From positions 72,426,712-72,490,711 of the forward strand of contig NC_077224.1 of assembly GCF_024763615.1 (NCBI RefSeq): a DNA stretch of 64,000 bases, in the 5' to 3' direction. Positions 12,230 through 23,975 of the stretch are shown here, in pieces; within the stretch, counting starts at the first letter, position 1; each line of letters opens with the position of its first letter. Origin of the DNA: Phlebotomus papatasi (Eukaryota; Arthropoda; Insecta; Diptera; Psychodidae). Under the pieces are notes generated by a model. The model was not told where the DNA came from. It worked only from the letters and a program-made list of their open reading frames with translations, and made no database searches. The translations under genes were made by a program, and so were the position numbers.

Positions 12230-15200
12230 GTGAGATCAACAGGGAACAGGGCTTTCGGGTGGTGGGATTGACTACACACACTGAAAAAACTACATAGGAG
12301 CCGTTTCTATAACCTGGGAATATACGGCACCAAAATCCAGGATATTCATCATTATGGGTCACCTTATGGGAATCAGTCCTATACAATTTTTTCAATACAC
12401 AAACGTCGGAAGTGGGTTCCCGGAGTTCGTCGAAGAGATGGAATCACTCTTAAGAAACCAACAACTCTTTCCACATACAAAATAATAATAATAATAATAA
12501 TAATAATATGTTTATTCCATCATCAAATCTCAGATTGAGGCTGCCGACCGACTTCACAACCGGTCTCCCCAAGTAAACGGCAGAAACCTTGGTTCACAGA
12601 CCGCATAAGCCGAAAATTTAGTACAAATATAATTCATAACAAAATTCAATATAAAATTTTATGAGCACGATCTCACTTACAGGGAGAGAAAGGGAAGTCA
12701 TAGGCAGGGCAGATGAGACAGATGGGCTAAGAAACAAGAGGCTCACAAGGTGGCTCATTTTGTTGCTACTATTCATCCCTATAATATCCCTATTCAATAA
12801 TATTTCACTCTAAGAATGAATTCTTTTGAAACTGTAAACCAGAGTGATAAGCCCAGATAAGCTTATGGTAGCGGACATTATTTACAGACCACCTCGGAGT
12901 TCTTGCAACTCGAAATGCGTGCAAATTCGAACGGGAATTGAATTTTGGGAATAAATAATTGGATTGCACAAGTATATCTCTGGGGTCTCTGATCTAGGCT
13001 TATCACTGGCTCAGCTTATACAGGTCCGATTTCTTCATTGCAAATTTGGATTGTGGCAAAGTCGAACGATATTTATACATAAATAATGCAAATTTCGTTT
13101 AATAATCCTTAAACTGTATGTAACTTTTTTCGGTAATGAGGAAAATTGGATGGGAAATGCATAAAAGTGTCTGAAAATCTTTAAAGTCGATTATCTCGGA
13201 AACTCTGAGAGATAGAGGCCTCACCTTTACATCTCTTTAAAGCCTCTGTCAGCGAAAAACCGCGAAAAAAATCGGTCGGCGTATGATTTTTGGCTTCAGG
13301 GATGTTCAAAATATTCGTCAGTTAAATCAGCATTTATCGTAACTTCATTTTTGAGATTTTGAGATATATACATATTTGGAATCAGCGTAATTTTGTTTAT
13401 TAAACGAACTTGAGAAAAAGAAACTTATAAGCCCAATAAAAATTATTTTATACAAAAATTATCGTAAGTGCCCTTAATTAAGAAAAATTTATCAGAATTT
13501 GTCGTAACTTCCATTTTTGGGGAAGTTACGACAAATTTCCATACAAAATTTTCAGTAATCAGCATTTGCCGTAACTTATTTTGCTCGTTTGCGTGGCTTG
13601 TAATTTGCAGCAAAAATGGTATATTTCTCAATAAAACGTTCACAAACTCTTCCAAATATCCAAAAACAGTGAGAATAGTGTAACATGAAATCATTTTAAT
13701 TCAATATTTGCGAGAAAAAAAGTGAGAAAAATCCCTGCCCATTTGTCATTAATTAAAAACAAAACAAGCGACGTGGCACACAAAATTTATTCAATAAAAC
13801 TTATGAAATAAAAGCTTTTAGGGATCGGGATAAGAGTTTAATTGATTAGTTTAGTCGAATAAAGGCGATTATTATCATTAGAGTAATTAAAATTTATATT
13901 ATACATTTTTGAAAATTGTCGTAACTTCCAGAATCTCCATACATTGGAAGTTACGGCTTTATAAACGATGGAAGTTACGATAAAAGGGACAGATAATCCT
14001 AACCGGCTTATGTAGGTGAGATTCTTAACGTGAGCTAACTCGGAGTGCATGCAAATTCGATTTAGAGCTGAAGTTGGGAGACGCCATTCAGTTATCTTGA
14101 ATCAAATTCGTGAAATTATACAAATTTTGTATTTCAACCAAAATATCAAGGATTTGGATGAACTGACAGAAAAGTGTTATATGGGTGAAATGTAGACCAG
14201 AATGTTCTCTATAATTTTGCCGTAGAACTTGAACTCATCGATTACTCAGAAGCCAAGATAAGCGAGGTTTTTTGTTTCTTAACTCGTTTTTTCATCCAGA
14301 GTTCCCCAAGTAGTCATTTGTTGAACTTCAACTATATCAAAGAATTGTTGTATTTTGCGGGACTTTCCATTTAAACCCCTATTTTAAGTGTCTTGGTGGA
14401 GTAGAGGCAGTCAAATTGGCATCTGAGTGATTTCAAAGCGTTATTATTGGAAAAATCAATTTTTTCACACTTAAACGGAAAAATCGGAGTGATAGCGTAG
14501 TCTGAGTGGAAAATGATGTATGGACGAAATGTAGAAACAAATGTGCTCTACAATTATGTTGAAGTAATCATCAAAATCGGTTCAGCGACAGTCGAGATAA
14601 TTGAGGTTATGTGATATTGAAATTGGTTTTTCGACTGTGGCGCCCCTGGTGTTGGTCCCACGAAGTTCAAATATTCTAGAAAGTTGTAGCATTTGGTGAG
14701 ATCTTTCGTTTAAGCCCTCATTCATCAAAATCGGTCACATAGAACCGGAGATATGATTTTTTGAATTTCGTGAACTTTGACCCCTCATATCTCCGGTTCT
14801 ATTGAAAGCACAGCGCGCATACGCACCATTTTGGAAACGTCCTAGACTGGACCACAACATACTAAAATTTCATTAACTTGCACAATGCCGTTTTCGAGAA
14901 AAGTGACTTTGAATTTCGATGAATTTTGACGCTATCACAGCGCCACCTGTGGTGACTTTTCGAACTTCCATCTGAAAGTGCTCATCGAGACGAAACCAAA
15001 AAGGTAAAATTTAGGTCGCTATGTTAATTAGAACCGGAGATAGAGGCCGGTCAATGTTCGAACTTTGACCCCTTATAGCTCGGGTCAGGGGTTATGGATC
15101 GACTTAAGGTTTTTTTTGTTTGATAGGTATAATCAACGGCTACAACATACTAAAATTTCAGCCCGATTGCATAAGGAATTTTTGAGTTATTTAACTTTTA

Positions 15201-18200
15201 AGATTTAAAAATTTTCTTTTTAAATCTTCTTTTTAAATTCTTTTTAAAATTTTCTAGCGGTGGTTTTATGAACTTGCGATGTTAGAAGGGGAAGTGGCAT
15301 TTCACGAGAGCTTTCCAAAAAGCCCTCATTTTTTAAATTCTGACAATTAGAACCGGAGTTATGGCCATTTTAAGAAAATTTTTTTGGACCCTTATAGCTC
15401 GGGTCAGGGGGGTCGGGGGACCTTAAGTTTGGTACTGATGGAAAGCTCTAAGGCCCAGCTATAACATACTAAAATTTGAGCCCGCTCGATGCCATAGGGG
15501 CGGAGCTATTGAGAAAACAATAAAAGGGTGGTCTTCAAAATGGTGGAAGGAGGGGTGGGGGGTGGGGGGTCAATGCACCAAGTTGCAATTTTCATACGAT
15601 ATTTAACCTTTGCCGAAAACCGCAAGTCGATATCTTTTTTAGTTTAGGAGCTATTAAGCTCCAAAGAGCGGCCGGCCGGACGGCCGGCCGGGAACGTAAC
15701 TTAGCCACATATATATTCGGAATCAGGAAGTGGCGAAACACATTTTGGCCAAATTTGAGGTCGATCGGACGACATGAAATTTTGTTAGGATTATAGTAGG
15801 TGAAATTGTTAAGAATCTCACCTAATATTATTGTGTTTCTTCTAACATATATCTCAATATTTCAGCTTTTAAATAATTTTATAAGGATTTTCTCGAGTTA
15901 ACTTACAGTTTATTAGTGCCACTTTTATTATTTTGACTCAAAAGTATCGCATTCGGGGCTTATTTTTAAGAAAAATAATGCTGAATTGAAAATTTCGTTT
16001 CCTGAAAAGTTGTCAAAAGGAAGTTACGACAAATGCTGATTTAACTGACGATATATACTCTGTGAATTTCAGCTCGATCTGAACACTTTGAGAAAATTGG
16101 AGGATTACAATAGGTGTAATTAGAAGAAATCACGCCAAATTAGAGGCTTATTTAAGCCACGAATTTATTGTATTGAAAGGATTGATGAAAAACCACACAC
16201 AGAAAAATTTTGACTCTAAATTTAAGAATATATAAGATCCTGGGAACTTAAATTGGATGTGAATCCCCGAGGCGTTTAAGTTTAGAAGCTCTGAGCGAAA
16301 GAAATGGGCTAGAATCCCTAGCTCTTTCAAGCTAAGAGATCGGGAACATAAGTTCTGCATTAGCTGTAAAATGCAAAATGTCTACGGAGTTCCAAATTGC
16401 AACTAAAACAAAATGTTCAAGGATTTAGAATTAGGGCACTGGCATTCATTGGATGGGATTTGAAATTATATTCCTGGGTGTTTCTGTTTAAGAATTTTCC
16501 ATTTTTCTGTGTGCATCCGAATTTGTGAGAATCGGATATCGACTCAGTATTCCAATATCCCAGCAACGAAATTTTCCTGTTTGAATACTATTCAAAACGC
16601 TTCGAAACAGGGTTCGCTTCTAGGTAATTCTTTACGGAGGGGGCGTTTGAAAAAGCGAATGCAATTGAAGAAATATTTCTCCATGGCGACTAACGTTTTC
16701 TGACCATTTGGGAGGCCGCCACCGTTGCGGTTTGTCGAATAGGGAACACTTTCGCTGTTCGGATCTGACAAAAGTCCGGATGACAGCTGTCAAACACTCG
16801 AGAAATTAAGGAAAAAACCATTTTCCATATAGGTTTTTGATTAATTTTCACTCTCAATTCGGATGATGATGAATTAAAATGAGTAAAATTATAGGAATTT
16901 TAAAATGTGGGAAGATTGGAGTTATAAAGAAGTCAGGGTTCTCTATTTTGTATTAAAAGAGCATCACAATTACACTCGAAATGCTTTCTAGCATTAAAAG
17001 AGCACTAATCCACATTTAAAGAGCACTTTAGTAAAGTAAATTTTAATCCTATGTTCTCACTGTAATAGTTTCGTCGGGTAATATTTTACCGCCGCCAAAT
17101 TTTTCGGGCTGAATATTCTTGAGAATCAGCCTTTGTGTATTTTATTTAGCATATTTAGTAGTTCAAACTGATCCTTTAGTAGCAGATTTTATAGGCTAAG
17201 TATTCTTGATACCCAGCCTTCTGAAAGTGTTCATCGAGAGGAACTTTCAGAAAAAAATTAGGCCAAAACTTCAATTAAAACCGAAGATAGGACGGTCATA
17301 TTTTTCAATTTTTGACCACTTATAATAGCACGGTCAGGGGTTCTCGATGATTTCAGTTTTTTTTTTTTTTTTTTAAATAATTTGATAGTTATAAAGTACA
17401 GCAACAACGTACAAGAATTTAACTCTTTCCGGACCACAACATATCCAGCGAACGAATTTCAGTAAAACTCACTTTATTGTAAGTCTTAGTGGTCAAATAT
17501 GATACTTTTGTAGAGAAAGAATTTTCTCCGCCTCTGGGAAATTGGAAAACTCATGGGTACTCTCGTCCCCCAAAGAACGAAAAGGAGACAAACTTCAATT
17601 TTCCAAAAGCCAATAATATCAATTTTGTGAATTATTTTTGCGTGTCAAATGACTCCTTTACAATATTGATCACTAAAACAAGAATTATTGACCAGTATCT
17701 TGTGGGATGTCCAGGAAGTGCTAAAAAGGACACCCAGCTCCTGCTTGCCAACAGATTCCTCAAAATATTTTACACAATAGCACTTTAACACACATTTCTC
17801 TCAACACGATGTTATTTCAAACACATTAAGCTTTCTCAAAAGCATAAAAGACACTTCCTGGAGGGAAATTCTGTAACGCTCTGGCAATGCCATATGACAA
17901 ATTGGGTTCGAATCTTATGAGAGCTTTTTCGAAAATTCGATTCTGTAGCCGTGACATTGCCATTTCAGCTCACGTGGCATTGTCAGAAGTCACATATTTG
18001 AGATTTCTGGCAATTCAAATGACAATTAATGTTGTTAAACAAATCAACCAAGACGTACTGTATTTTCAAAAAATCATCAAGTAAAGGAATTTCATTAATA
18101 ATTCAATGAATTGCATTTTCGAACTCATATGATATGACAAAAAAAGCTCGAATGGCATTGTCAAGTTTCGAACTCACGCGTGACAATGCCACGAAAAATT

Positions 18201-19458
18201 ACAGAATTCCCCTACTGGAGAATTAGAATTTACCAAAATCAGGAAGAATAGAAAAAAACTTCCCTGAAAACAATCTCCTCCGCTGTCAAATGTCAAACTT
18301 ATCAGCCATATTGGCAAAACTGTCGTTCCCGCTTGGAATTTTGTTACAAGGTTGGTGTCAAAAAACAAATGGCGGCATTGGCGGGATAACCTTACATTTG
18401 ACCTCTAGATTTTTGGGAACGAGCGTACTCAAAAAGTTTGAACAAGTGTTTTTGAAAATTAAAAAAAAAATTATTTTTCAAATTTATGCAATCTGTAATT
18501 GTTAGTTATCATACTTATTGACCTCGAGAGGTTTTTCCTTATTCTGGTCTAGAAATATCAAAAAAGTTACAATATCTGCAAGGAAGCAGAAAATCGAAAA
18601 TTCACGATTTTTGACCAAGAATATCTTAGCTCAGGAGTTAATTGGGATCCCGCAAAAAATATCCTAGATTTGGACATCCTTATAGTTTGTGATCATCCAC
18701 AAGAATCGGATTTTTATCTATTCTAAATAATCCAAAAAAAAAAAATCTTTTTTCCATGGGTACCCAGATTCCCAAAGGAGACGAAAGACTTAACCATTAT
18801 TTGTAATATAATTACACGAAGCCGTCTCTCGGCTAATCCTCAGGTCTGTCAAGGCCCTAACGATTTTGCATTTGGTTCTCGCAGGAACGACTTTATCAGC
18901 CTTAAAGACATTCTAGAGATCCACAAGAGAGTTCTGGGTCATGTGGATCCCGTGGAAGGAGGAGTTTTACGCACAACTCAAGTTTACGTTGGAGGACACA
19001 TTCCTCCGGGTCCTGGAGACCTTCAAATCCTCATGAGTCGCTTCGAGCAGTGGCTGAATTCCCCACAAACTGTAGCTCTCCATCCTGTAAAGTTAGCTGC
19101 CCTTGCTCACTACAAACTAGTTCACATTCATCCTTTTGCCGATGGTAATGGTAGAACTTCGAGACTGCTGATGAATACTATTCTCATGAGAGCTGGCTAT
19201 CCTCCGGCAATTATTGCAAAGCAGCAACGGCTGCAGTACTACAATGCTCTGCAAACGGCCAATGAGGGAGATGTTCGTCCCTTTGTCCGGTTTATAGCTG
19301 AATGCACAGGGAGGACCCTTGACCTCTACCTCTGGGCAACGGGGAGCCTTACTCCGCAAATTCCGCTAATGACAGATCAAGAGGACGGAGGAATGGTGCT
19401 TAAAGTTGAACCAGAATCCGAAGGAAGCGGAGAAAATCGGATAAAGGACGACGGATGA
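11433..19458 (+). CDS. Fic: Fic-domain protein adenylyltransferase FICD/Fic (complete, 2 exons)
   Basis: Join 11433-12229 and 18885-19458, giving a 456-residue protein, the usual size for animal FICD. From known biology of the family, this is a type II ER membrane enzyme that AMPylates and de-AMPylates the chaperone BiP. Seen in sequence: a short basic N-terminus, one membrane segment at about residues 23-40, two TPR-like helical repeats at about 89-157, the inhibitory-helix motif SVGIEGN at 215-221 (its Glu219 corresponds to the autoinhibitory Glu), and the Fic core HPFADGNGRTSR at 348-359 with catalytic His348. All key residues are present, so the enzyme should be active and regulated. The start at 11433 is chosen because it is the first ATG, with an insect-like CAAC context. 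Upstream in-frame codons begin only at a GTG. The intron is phase 2 and restores Arg266-Asn-Asp across the junction. It lies convergent to the alpha2-delta gene. Confidence 0.96.
12277..12402. mobile_element. Short inverted-repeat element (MITE-like)
   Basis: The ends pair imperfectly: ACACTGAAAAAACTACATAGG-like sequence at the left and its complement (CCTATACAATTTTTTCAATAC) at the right. It lies about 50 bases inside the Fic intron donor. Confidence 0.45.
12480..12770 (-). mobile_element. 5'-truncated non-LTR retrotransposon 3' end
   Basis: Read on the minus strand, a non-coding tail with phrases such as GTGAAGTCGGTCGGCAGCC runs into GGAATAAACATA and then an (ATT)n tract at 12482-12510. An AATAAA signal directly followed by a trinucleotide repeat tail is typical of I/Jockey-group LINE 3' ends. 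No reverse transcriptase remains. The upstream (truncation) boundary is approximate. Confidence 0.55.
12482..12510. repeat. (TAA)n microsatellite
   Basis: About nine tandem TAA/ATA units. It is probably the tail of the adjacent retrotransposon fragment. Confidence 0.85.
13316..16050. mobile_element. TIR element with GTCAGTTAAATCAGC ends, interrupted by a 1.84 kb insertion
   Basis: The left end reads CGTCAGTTAAATCAGCATTT and then TCGTAACTTC. The right end at about 16018-16050 is the reverse complement (GAAGTTACGACAAATGCTG...). Internal copies of GTCGTAACTTCC occur around 13500 and 13915-13980, including a perfect 16-base-stem hairpin at 13497-13541. The middle is occupied by the element at 13986-15827. 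No transposase is seen. Confidence 0.65.
13986..15827. mobile_element. Unclassified 1.84 kb element, copy 1
   Basis: Nearly identical over its full length to 42108-43930. Ends contain ATAATCCTAAC and AGGTGAGATTCTTAAC on the left and their complements in swapped order on the right. The interior repeats phrases such as AGAACCGGAGATATGA and has a GGCCGGCC-rich palindrome near 15670-15690. No long open frame and no transposase motif are visible, so it is presumably non-autonomous. Confidence 0.75.
16196..16513. mobile_element. MITE with CACACAGAAAAAT termini
   Basis: CACACAGAAAAATTTT at the left end and ATTTTTCTGTGTG at the right end, 318 bp. The interior is non-coding. It lies in the Fic intron. 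Confidence 0.6.
17218..17425. mobile_element. Degraded fragment of the 1.84 kb element
   Basis: Phrases match the interior of 13986-15827 in order (CTGAAAGTG-TCATCGAGA, an ACCGGAGATAG relative, CGGTCAGGGGTT), but with many changes. It is an older, third insertion of this family in the same neighbourhood. Confidence 0.5.
17861..18214. mobile_element. GGGAATTCTGTAA MITE, copy 1
   Basis: Imperfect terminal inverted repeats: GGGAAATTCTGTAAC...GGCAATG at the left and CATTGTCA...TTACAGAATTCCCC at the right. It matches 22433-22783 through the whole length. Confidence 0.75.
18786..18858. mobile_element. Half of a CGTCTCTCGGCTAATCC MITE next to the Fic acceptor
   Basis: Matches the right half of 39132-39263 (TTAACCATTATTTGTAATATAATTAC, then the terminal GTCTCTCGGCTAATCCTC and GTCTGTCAAGGCCCT). 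The terminus ends about 26 bases before the exon 2 splice acceptor. Confidence 0.65.
18885..19458 (+). CDS. Fic: Fic exon 2 (catalytic Fic domain)
   Basis: The acceptor is a pyrimidine-rich tract ending in CAG at 18882-18884. The first base completes Arg266, followed by Asn-Asp-Phe-Ile-Ser. The exon holds the whole catalytic core and an acidic, Glu/Gly-rich C-terminal tail, and ends at TGA 19456-19458. Confidence 0.95.
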
Positions 19459-19539
19459 CATTTGCAGGGGTCCCTGACCCTACCGCCAATTTTAGCCATT
19501 TTACTGAAGAATTATTTATTGCACTTGTAAAATACCTCA

Positions 19540-19545
19540 AATAAA
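19540..19545 (+). other. Poly(A) signal of Fic
   Basis: AATAAA lies 82 bases after the Fic stop and is followed within about 20 bases by a T-rich stretch. This implies a short 3' UTR. Confidence 0.7.
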
Positions 19546-21294
19546 ACAGGGAATTATTTTCAAGTTTTTTTTTTATGAGTCATCGACAACATTGATCTGA
19601 TATTTCTGGTTGTTTAATCTAAGCAGCCTAGCAAATACGAAAAGTTTAAAAACTCCATTTTTAGCAGAATTTTCGTGAAAACGTTGGACATTTTAGTATT
19701 AGCTGCTTTAAGTGCGAAGTCGCTTAAAATTTAGCAGAGTTTAGCTGAATTTTCAGCTATTTTTAGATGAGATGATGCCGAGCTGAATCCGAAGAATGAC
19801 AAGCGGAAATAGAAACCCAAACTTTTTCATTCAAAAATTTATTATTTGATGAAACAACAAATATTTTTTTATCAACATTTAATCCCATTACAATTTTACA
19901 CAATAAATATTCTGTGTACGATTTTTTTGCCTATAATATAATTATTGTATTAAATATTTTTTGTTCCTTTATGTTCTGTTTTTAACAAATTTACCATAAT
20001 AAATTGCGTGTGTCATTTTTTTCTTTTAATTCTAAGAGTTCATGTTAAAAAGTAGGATCACATTTATACAAAATTTTTTTAATTGTTTTCTTCACTGGTA
20101 TATATTTAAAATGTATATATAAGGTAAAATGTTAAAAATCCCGTATATAAGTGTGTTTTTTTTTCTCTTCGACTAATTTACTACGTTCTGTTTCTTTTTT
20201 AAAGAAAATGTCACGTGTGTGTCTTTAGGAAATGATGATTATAATGTTATACAAAAAAACTTCAGGGTGATTTTCATCGGCAACATTGTTTACGAATGGT
20301 TTTTATTTTAATTTGGATTTTGTAACTATTTAGAAATTATAATTAGGCTGATTAAAAATTATTTATGATATCAGACACGCAGGAAATATTAGTCTGGGTT
20401 GAACGATCGGATCAATAGCTTGAAAAAAAAAGAGGTATGAAAACTCTTATTCAATAAACAGAAGTGTATTCGTAAAATTAGCAAAGAAAAGTTTTTTTGT
20501 TTCTTTTAGAACAAATGGAAATCTTACGCCATACAAAATGTTCAATTTAAAAGTAAATCATTTAGATAAAATGTCTTTGTGTTATGTGTTAGTTTTGTAA
20601 TCTTTCTTTTTTGGAATTTTCTCAATGCAAATTTATTTCTGAATTTATGCATAAACTCCGAAAAATGTGATTAAATTAATAAATAATTCAGGAAATTGTA
20701 CTAGTTAATGTCAATATGTTCAACGAAATAATAATAAGGATCATTTGCACATAAAAAACAAACAAATCATCAGGACATCCAATAACCCCAAGTCATTATT
20801 TCTAGACGTTTGACCTCTAGAACAGGCACCGTAAATTCAGACAAACAGTGAAAAGTATTTTTTCTGAAAATCTCAGGATTCCTAAATTTTACCAGATGAT
20901 ACTAAGAGGATAAACTGTAAATCCAGATTATAGTTCAGATTTTAGAAGTAAAATAAAACGGATAAAAACGCATTATCAGCTCATTACCGGTTCATAATCA
21001 GTAGCAACCCGTTCATACTTGTCTGGAATTTCAAGACCTTTCCAGTGAAGCGGTACGGTCAAGTTGATTCAGAAATTCTTTCTTTAGGGAATTTTTAACA
21101 TATGGCCTTAAAAACCGGTATTAGAAATGGTTCGACGGTATTTTGTCATTATGGAGGAAATGCGAGCCTAAACAACGTCTAAGACATATAGAAGTTTTGA
21201 CCGTTTTTCACTGCTCGAACTCAAAAAGATAAGCAGTTATTTAATCAACTTTTTTCTTCAATTTCTCACCGATGTGAAGCACAATCAGTAAAGC
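19546..21294. other. Intergenic, AT-rich, nothing recognised
   Basis: No coding signal on either strand. A CTCATTACCGGTTCATAATC phrase near 20990 resembles the repeat at 38765-39310. Confidence 0.5.
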
Positions 21295-21490
21295 GGTCTT
21301 CAGACTAGAGGTTTAGCCCAGTTCCAGAAAGCCTCAAAGTCCCCAATAGCGAGCAACTTCGTCGCTTTTTGAGAGCCTCAAAGGTTATATATCTTTGATA
21401 ATCCAATCCTAAGTCAATTTTTTCAAAAAATCGTAATCGATTACAAATCAGTGGAGTTACGCCATTTGGCTTAGTCTTAGGTCTAAAGCC
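21295..21490. mobile_element. GGTCTTCAGACTAAAGGTTTAGCC MITE, copy 1
   Basis: The left end GGTCTTCAGACTAGAGGTTT pairs with the right end GGCTTAGTCTTAGGTCTAAAG. About 200 bp. Related copies are at 38252-38457, 41512-41702 and a fragment at 50279-50400. Confidence 0.65.
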
Positions 21491-22017
21491 CATATAAGAG
21501 ACTTTCGGTCTTCGGTGACCCCTCCATAAGTGAATATTATCTAGCCACCAAAATCATGTTTTTTGTTTATTTCGAAAACGGTTCCTACATTTTTTTTTAT
21601 TTTCGAACATATTTTGAAGGTAGTCAAGACAAGTTCGAAAATGAAAAATAAAATCTAGTTTTGATGGTAGTCAAGAGCGCTTTAAGGGTTCAGAATAATA
21701 ATTAATACTATCGTATTCCGTACTTCCAATTTCACGAGGTGAGCCCTAGACTCCACTCGAAATTTTCGGTTAAAGACTGACGGAAGAGGGGACGTCTTGG
21801 TGATCTGAAGTATATTTCGGGGCATGAGGTTTTATGACGACGGTTATATATAGCCACAAAAGAGTCGTGTGCGGAAGAGTGAGCATTTTACTTGCCAACG
21901 GACAGCCCCAAAGCCAATCAGACATGGTTACTAACTTGGCGTCAGGCGGAAACCGGCAGTAAAACTTAAAACCAAAAATTTGTATCCTTGTATAGATTAT
22001 GCCTGGTGGTAATATAC

Positions 22018-22345
22018 AGTAGAGTCTCTCAAATCTGAATCTCTCAAATTCGAACGACGTTTGGATTCAAAATGCCAATTGTGTGGTTATGTTGAAAAAT
22101 TCGTATTCTGAATGAATGAAAATAATATTTATGTGCTTCTTCCTGAATGTTTACATACATTATGATCGTATAAAATGAAAAAGAAGTATGTTACAACTAA
22201 GAATTGTAAGAAAGTACGGGAATTTGATTCAAAGTACAATTTAATCTCACATAAATTTCGTTGGTTTTGAAAAAATCGTTCGAATTTGAGAGGTGAGAAA
22301 TGTCAAAAATATCCCCCGAGCGTTCGAATTTAGAAGACTCTACTG
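22018..22345. mobile_element. CAGTAGAGTCTC MITE, pogo-like termini
   Basis: Starts CAGTAGAGTCTCTCAAAT and ends ATTTAGAAGACTCTACTG, flanked by TA on both sides. The CAGTAGAGTC-type terminus and TA duplication are typical of pogo/Tigger relatives. 328 bp, non-coding. Confidence 0.75.
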
Positions 22346-22432
22346 TATACAAGGTGCGACAGCCCCACCTTTTGGGAAAATGGCAAAGCGTCTGCGTGTG
22401 TGTGTTTTGAAGGTAATCCAGGAAGGGAATTC

Positions 22433-22783
22433 TGTAACACTCTGGCAATGCCATATGACAAATTGGGCTCGAATCGGAGAGCTTTATCGAAAACGCGATT
22501 CTATAGCCGTGACATTGCTATTTGAGCTCACGTGGTATTGTCAGAAGTCAAGTATTTGAGATTTCTGGCAATTCAAATGACAATGAATTTTGTTAAATAA
22601 ATCAACCAAGACGTACTGTATTTTTATAAAATTGTCAAGTAAACAGATTTCATTAAAAAATCAATTAATTGCATTTTCGAACTATGCTATGACGAAATAT
22701 GATATGACAAATAAAGCTCGAATGGCATTGTCAGACTTCGAACTCACGCATGACAATGCCACGAAAATTACAGAATTCCCCTA
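22433..22783. mobile_element. GGGAATTCTGTAA MITE, copy 2
   Basis: Closely matches 17861-18214, including the GGCAATGCCATATGACAAATT interior and the CAGAATTCCCC end. Confidence 0.75.
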
Positions 22784-23975
22784 CAGGTGATTATTTTGCC
22801 CATAGTCACTTATGACCGGAAAACATTTCGTTATCGAATTTTCGAAGGTCAAAATTAAACCACGTTGAATTGCCTATTTCTCAACCGATTTTCCTGACTT
22901 GTCTTGAAATTTTCAAATGGGTATCATCGGTTTCAAGCAGCAAGTTCGGAAAGTATATCCACTTTTCTATACTTCTCTCGAATTTACTTTTTTAAAAACG
23001 TGCTCTTAAGGCTCTTAATCAAATTTCTTTTTCGGAATGGTGTTTTTCTTTTAAATTTGTGAATAAATTTAATCGGTAGTAAGCCGATATGCATCTAAAA
23101 ACCTTGCGAAAAGATAATTCACAGAGAGTTCCTATTCGTGAGTTCGAGCACTCAGCAATGCTTGCACACTTTGTTATCTCATTTTTTGTACCGATAAAGG
23201 CAAAGATAGACTATCGGTCTAATTTATGATCTACAACTTTACTTTATTTTGCGATCCTGAAAGGAATCTACATATCATCGGTTGGATTAACAATGGTGCA
23301 AGCTACATATGCTTTGTGTTTCCATTCGTAGGAAACGCCACGCAGTGATGCGTCGCTTACAATGAATGCAGACACAAGCAAATGCAGTTAACACAGTTAC
23401 TGATCCAACCGACTTTATTTAGGAGAACAAATGTTCAACTCACATTGTTCTCCTTGGTACATTGATGAGCATATCAATAACCCATATCCATAATCGGAAC
23501 TTTGGCGTAGGGGTTGCCGAAGGTCTAAAGTCACTATCTCCAACCGTTTGGCCTCTAAGTCTGGCAACAGCCGGAAAGTAAAACGAATAAGACAGACAGA
23601 TAGACAAACAATATCACACTATTTCTCAGAATCATAAATCATCTGATAATCAAGAATTCAATATTATCATGCTTTTTAATGCCAATCTTCGTTTTGATTT
23701 TGTAAACTTTTTAATCCGTCCAACCAAAATCAAAAACAAGTTTTACAAATTGCTAATGAAAATCCCCTTAATAAAGTTTAAAAGGAAAAGTTGCAAATTT
23801 TTCACTATCTACACCGAAAATATTTGATTCTGTTACATTTGTTCTGCTATAAATTCTACAACCACATTGTCTAGTAAAGTCACCTAGAGTATTGGCGTCT
23901 TACCCTGTGCTCGAGGGAGGGACCGGATTGTGCCAGGCAGTCCTACAATTAAAAGTTGTCTAAAAGTCAAAGGCT
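22784..23975. other. Intergenic region downstream of alpha2-delta
   Basis: No gene seen. 23278-23413 forms an imperfect hairpin whose ends are GGTTGGATTAAC and GTTACTGATCCAACC. The alpha2-delta 3' UTR must begin here, but I see no AATAAA close to its stop on the minus strand. Confidence 0.4.

Larger units (their letters stand above)
12230..18884 (+). other. Fic intron 1, 6.65 kb, transposon-filled
   Basis: Phase-2 GT/AG intron. From 5' to 3' it contains a small inverted-repeat element, a non-LTR retrotransposon 3' end, a TIR element interrupted by a 1.84 kb element, an ACACAGAAAAAT-ended element, a fragment of the 1.84 kb element, a GGGAATTCTGTAA element and a half element that ends 26 bases from the acceptor. 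Each is described separately. 12770-13310 and 16520-17215 hold nothing I recognise. Confidence 0.9.
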
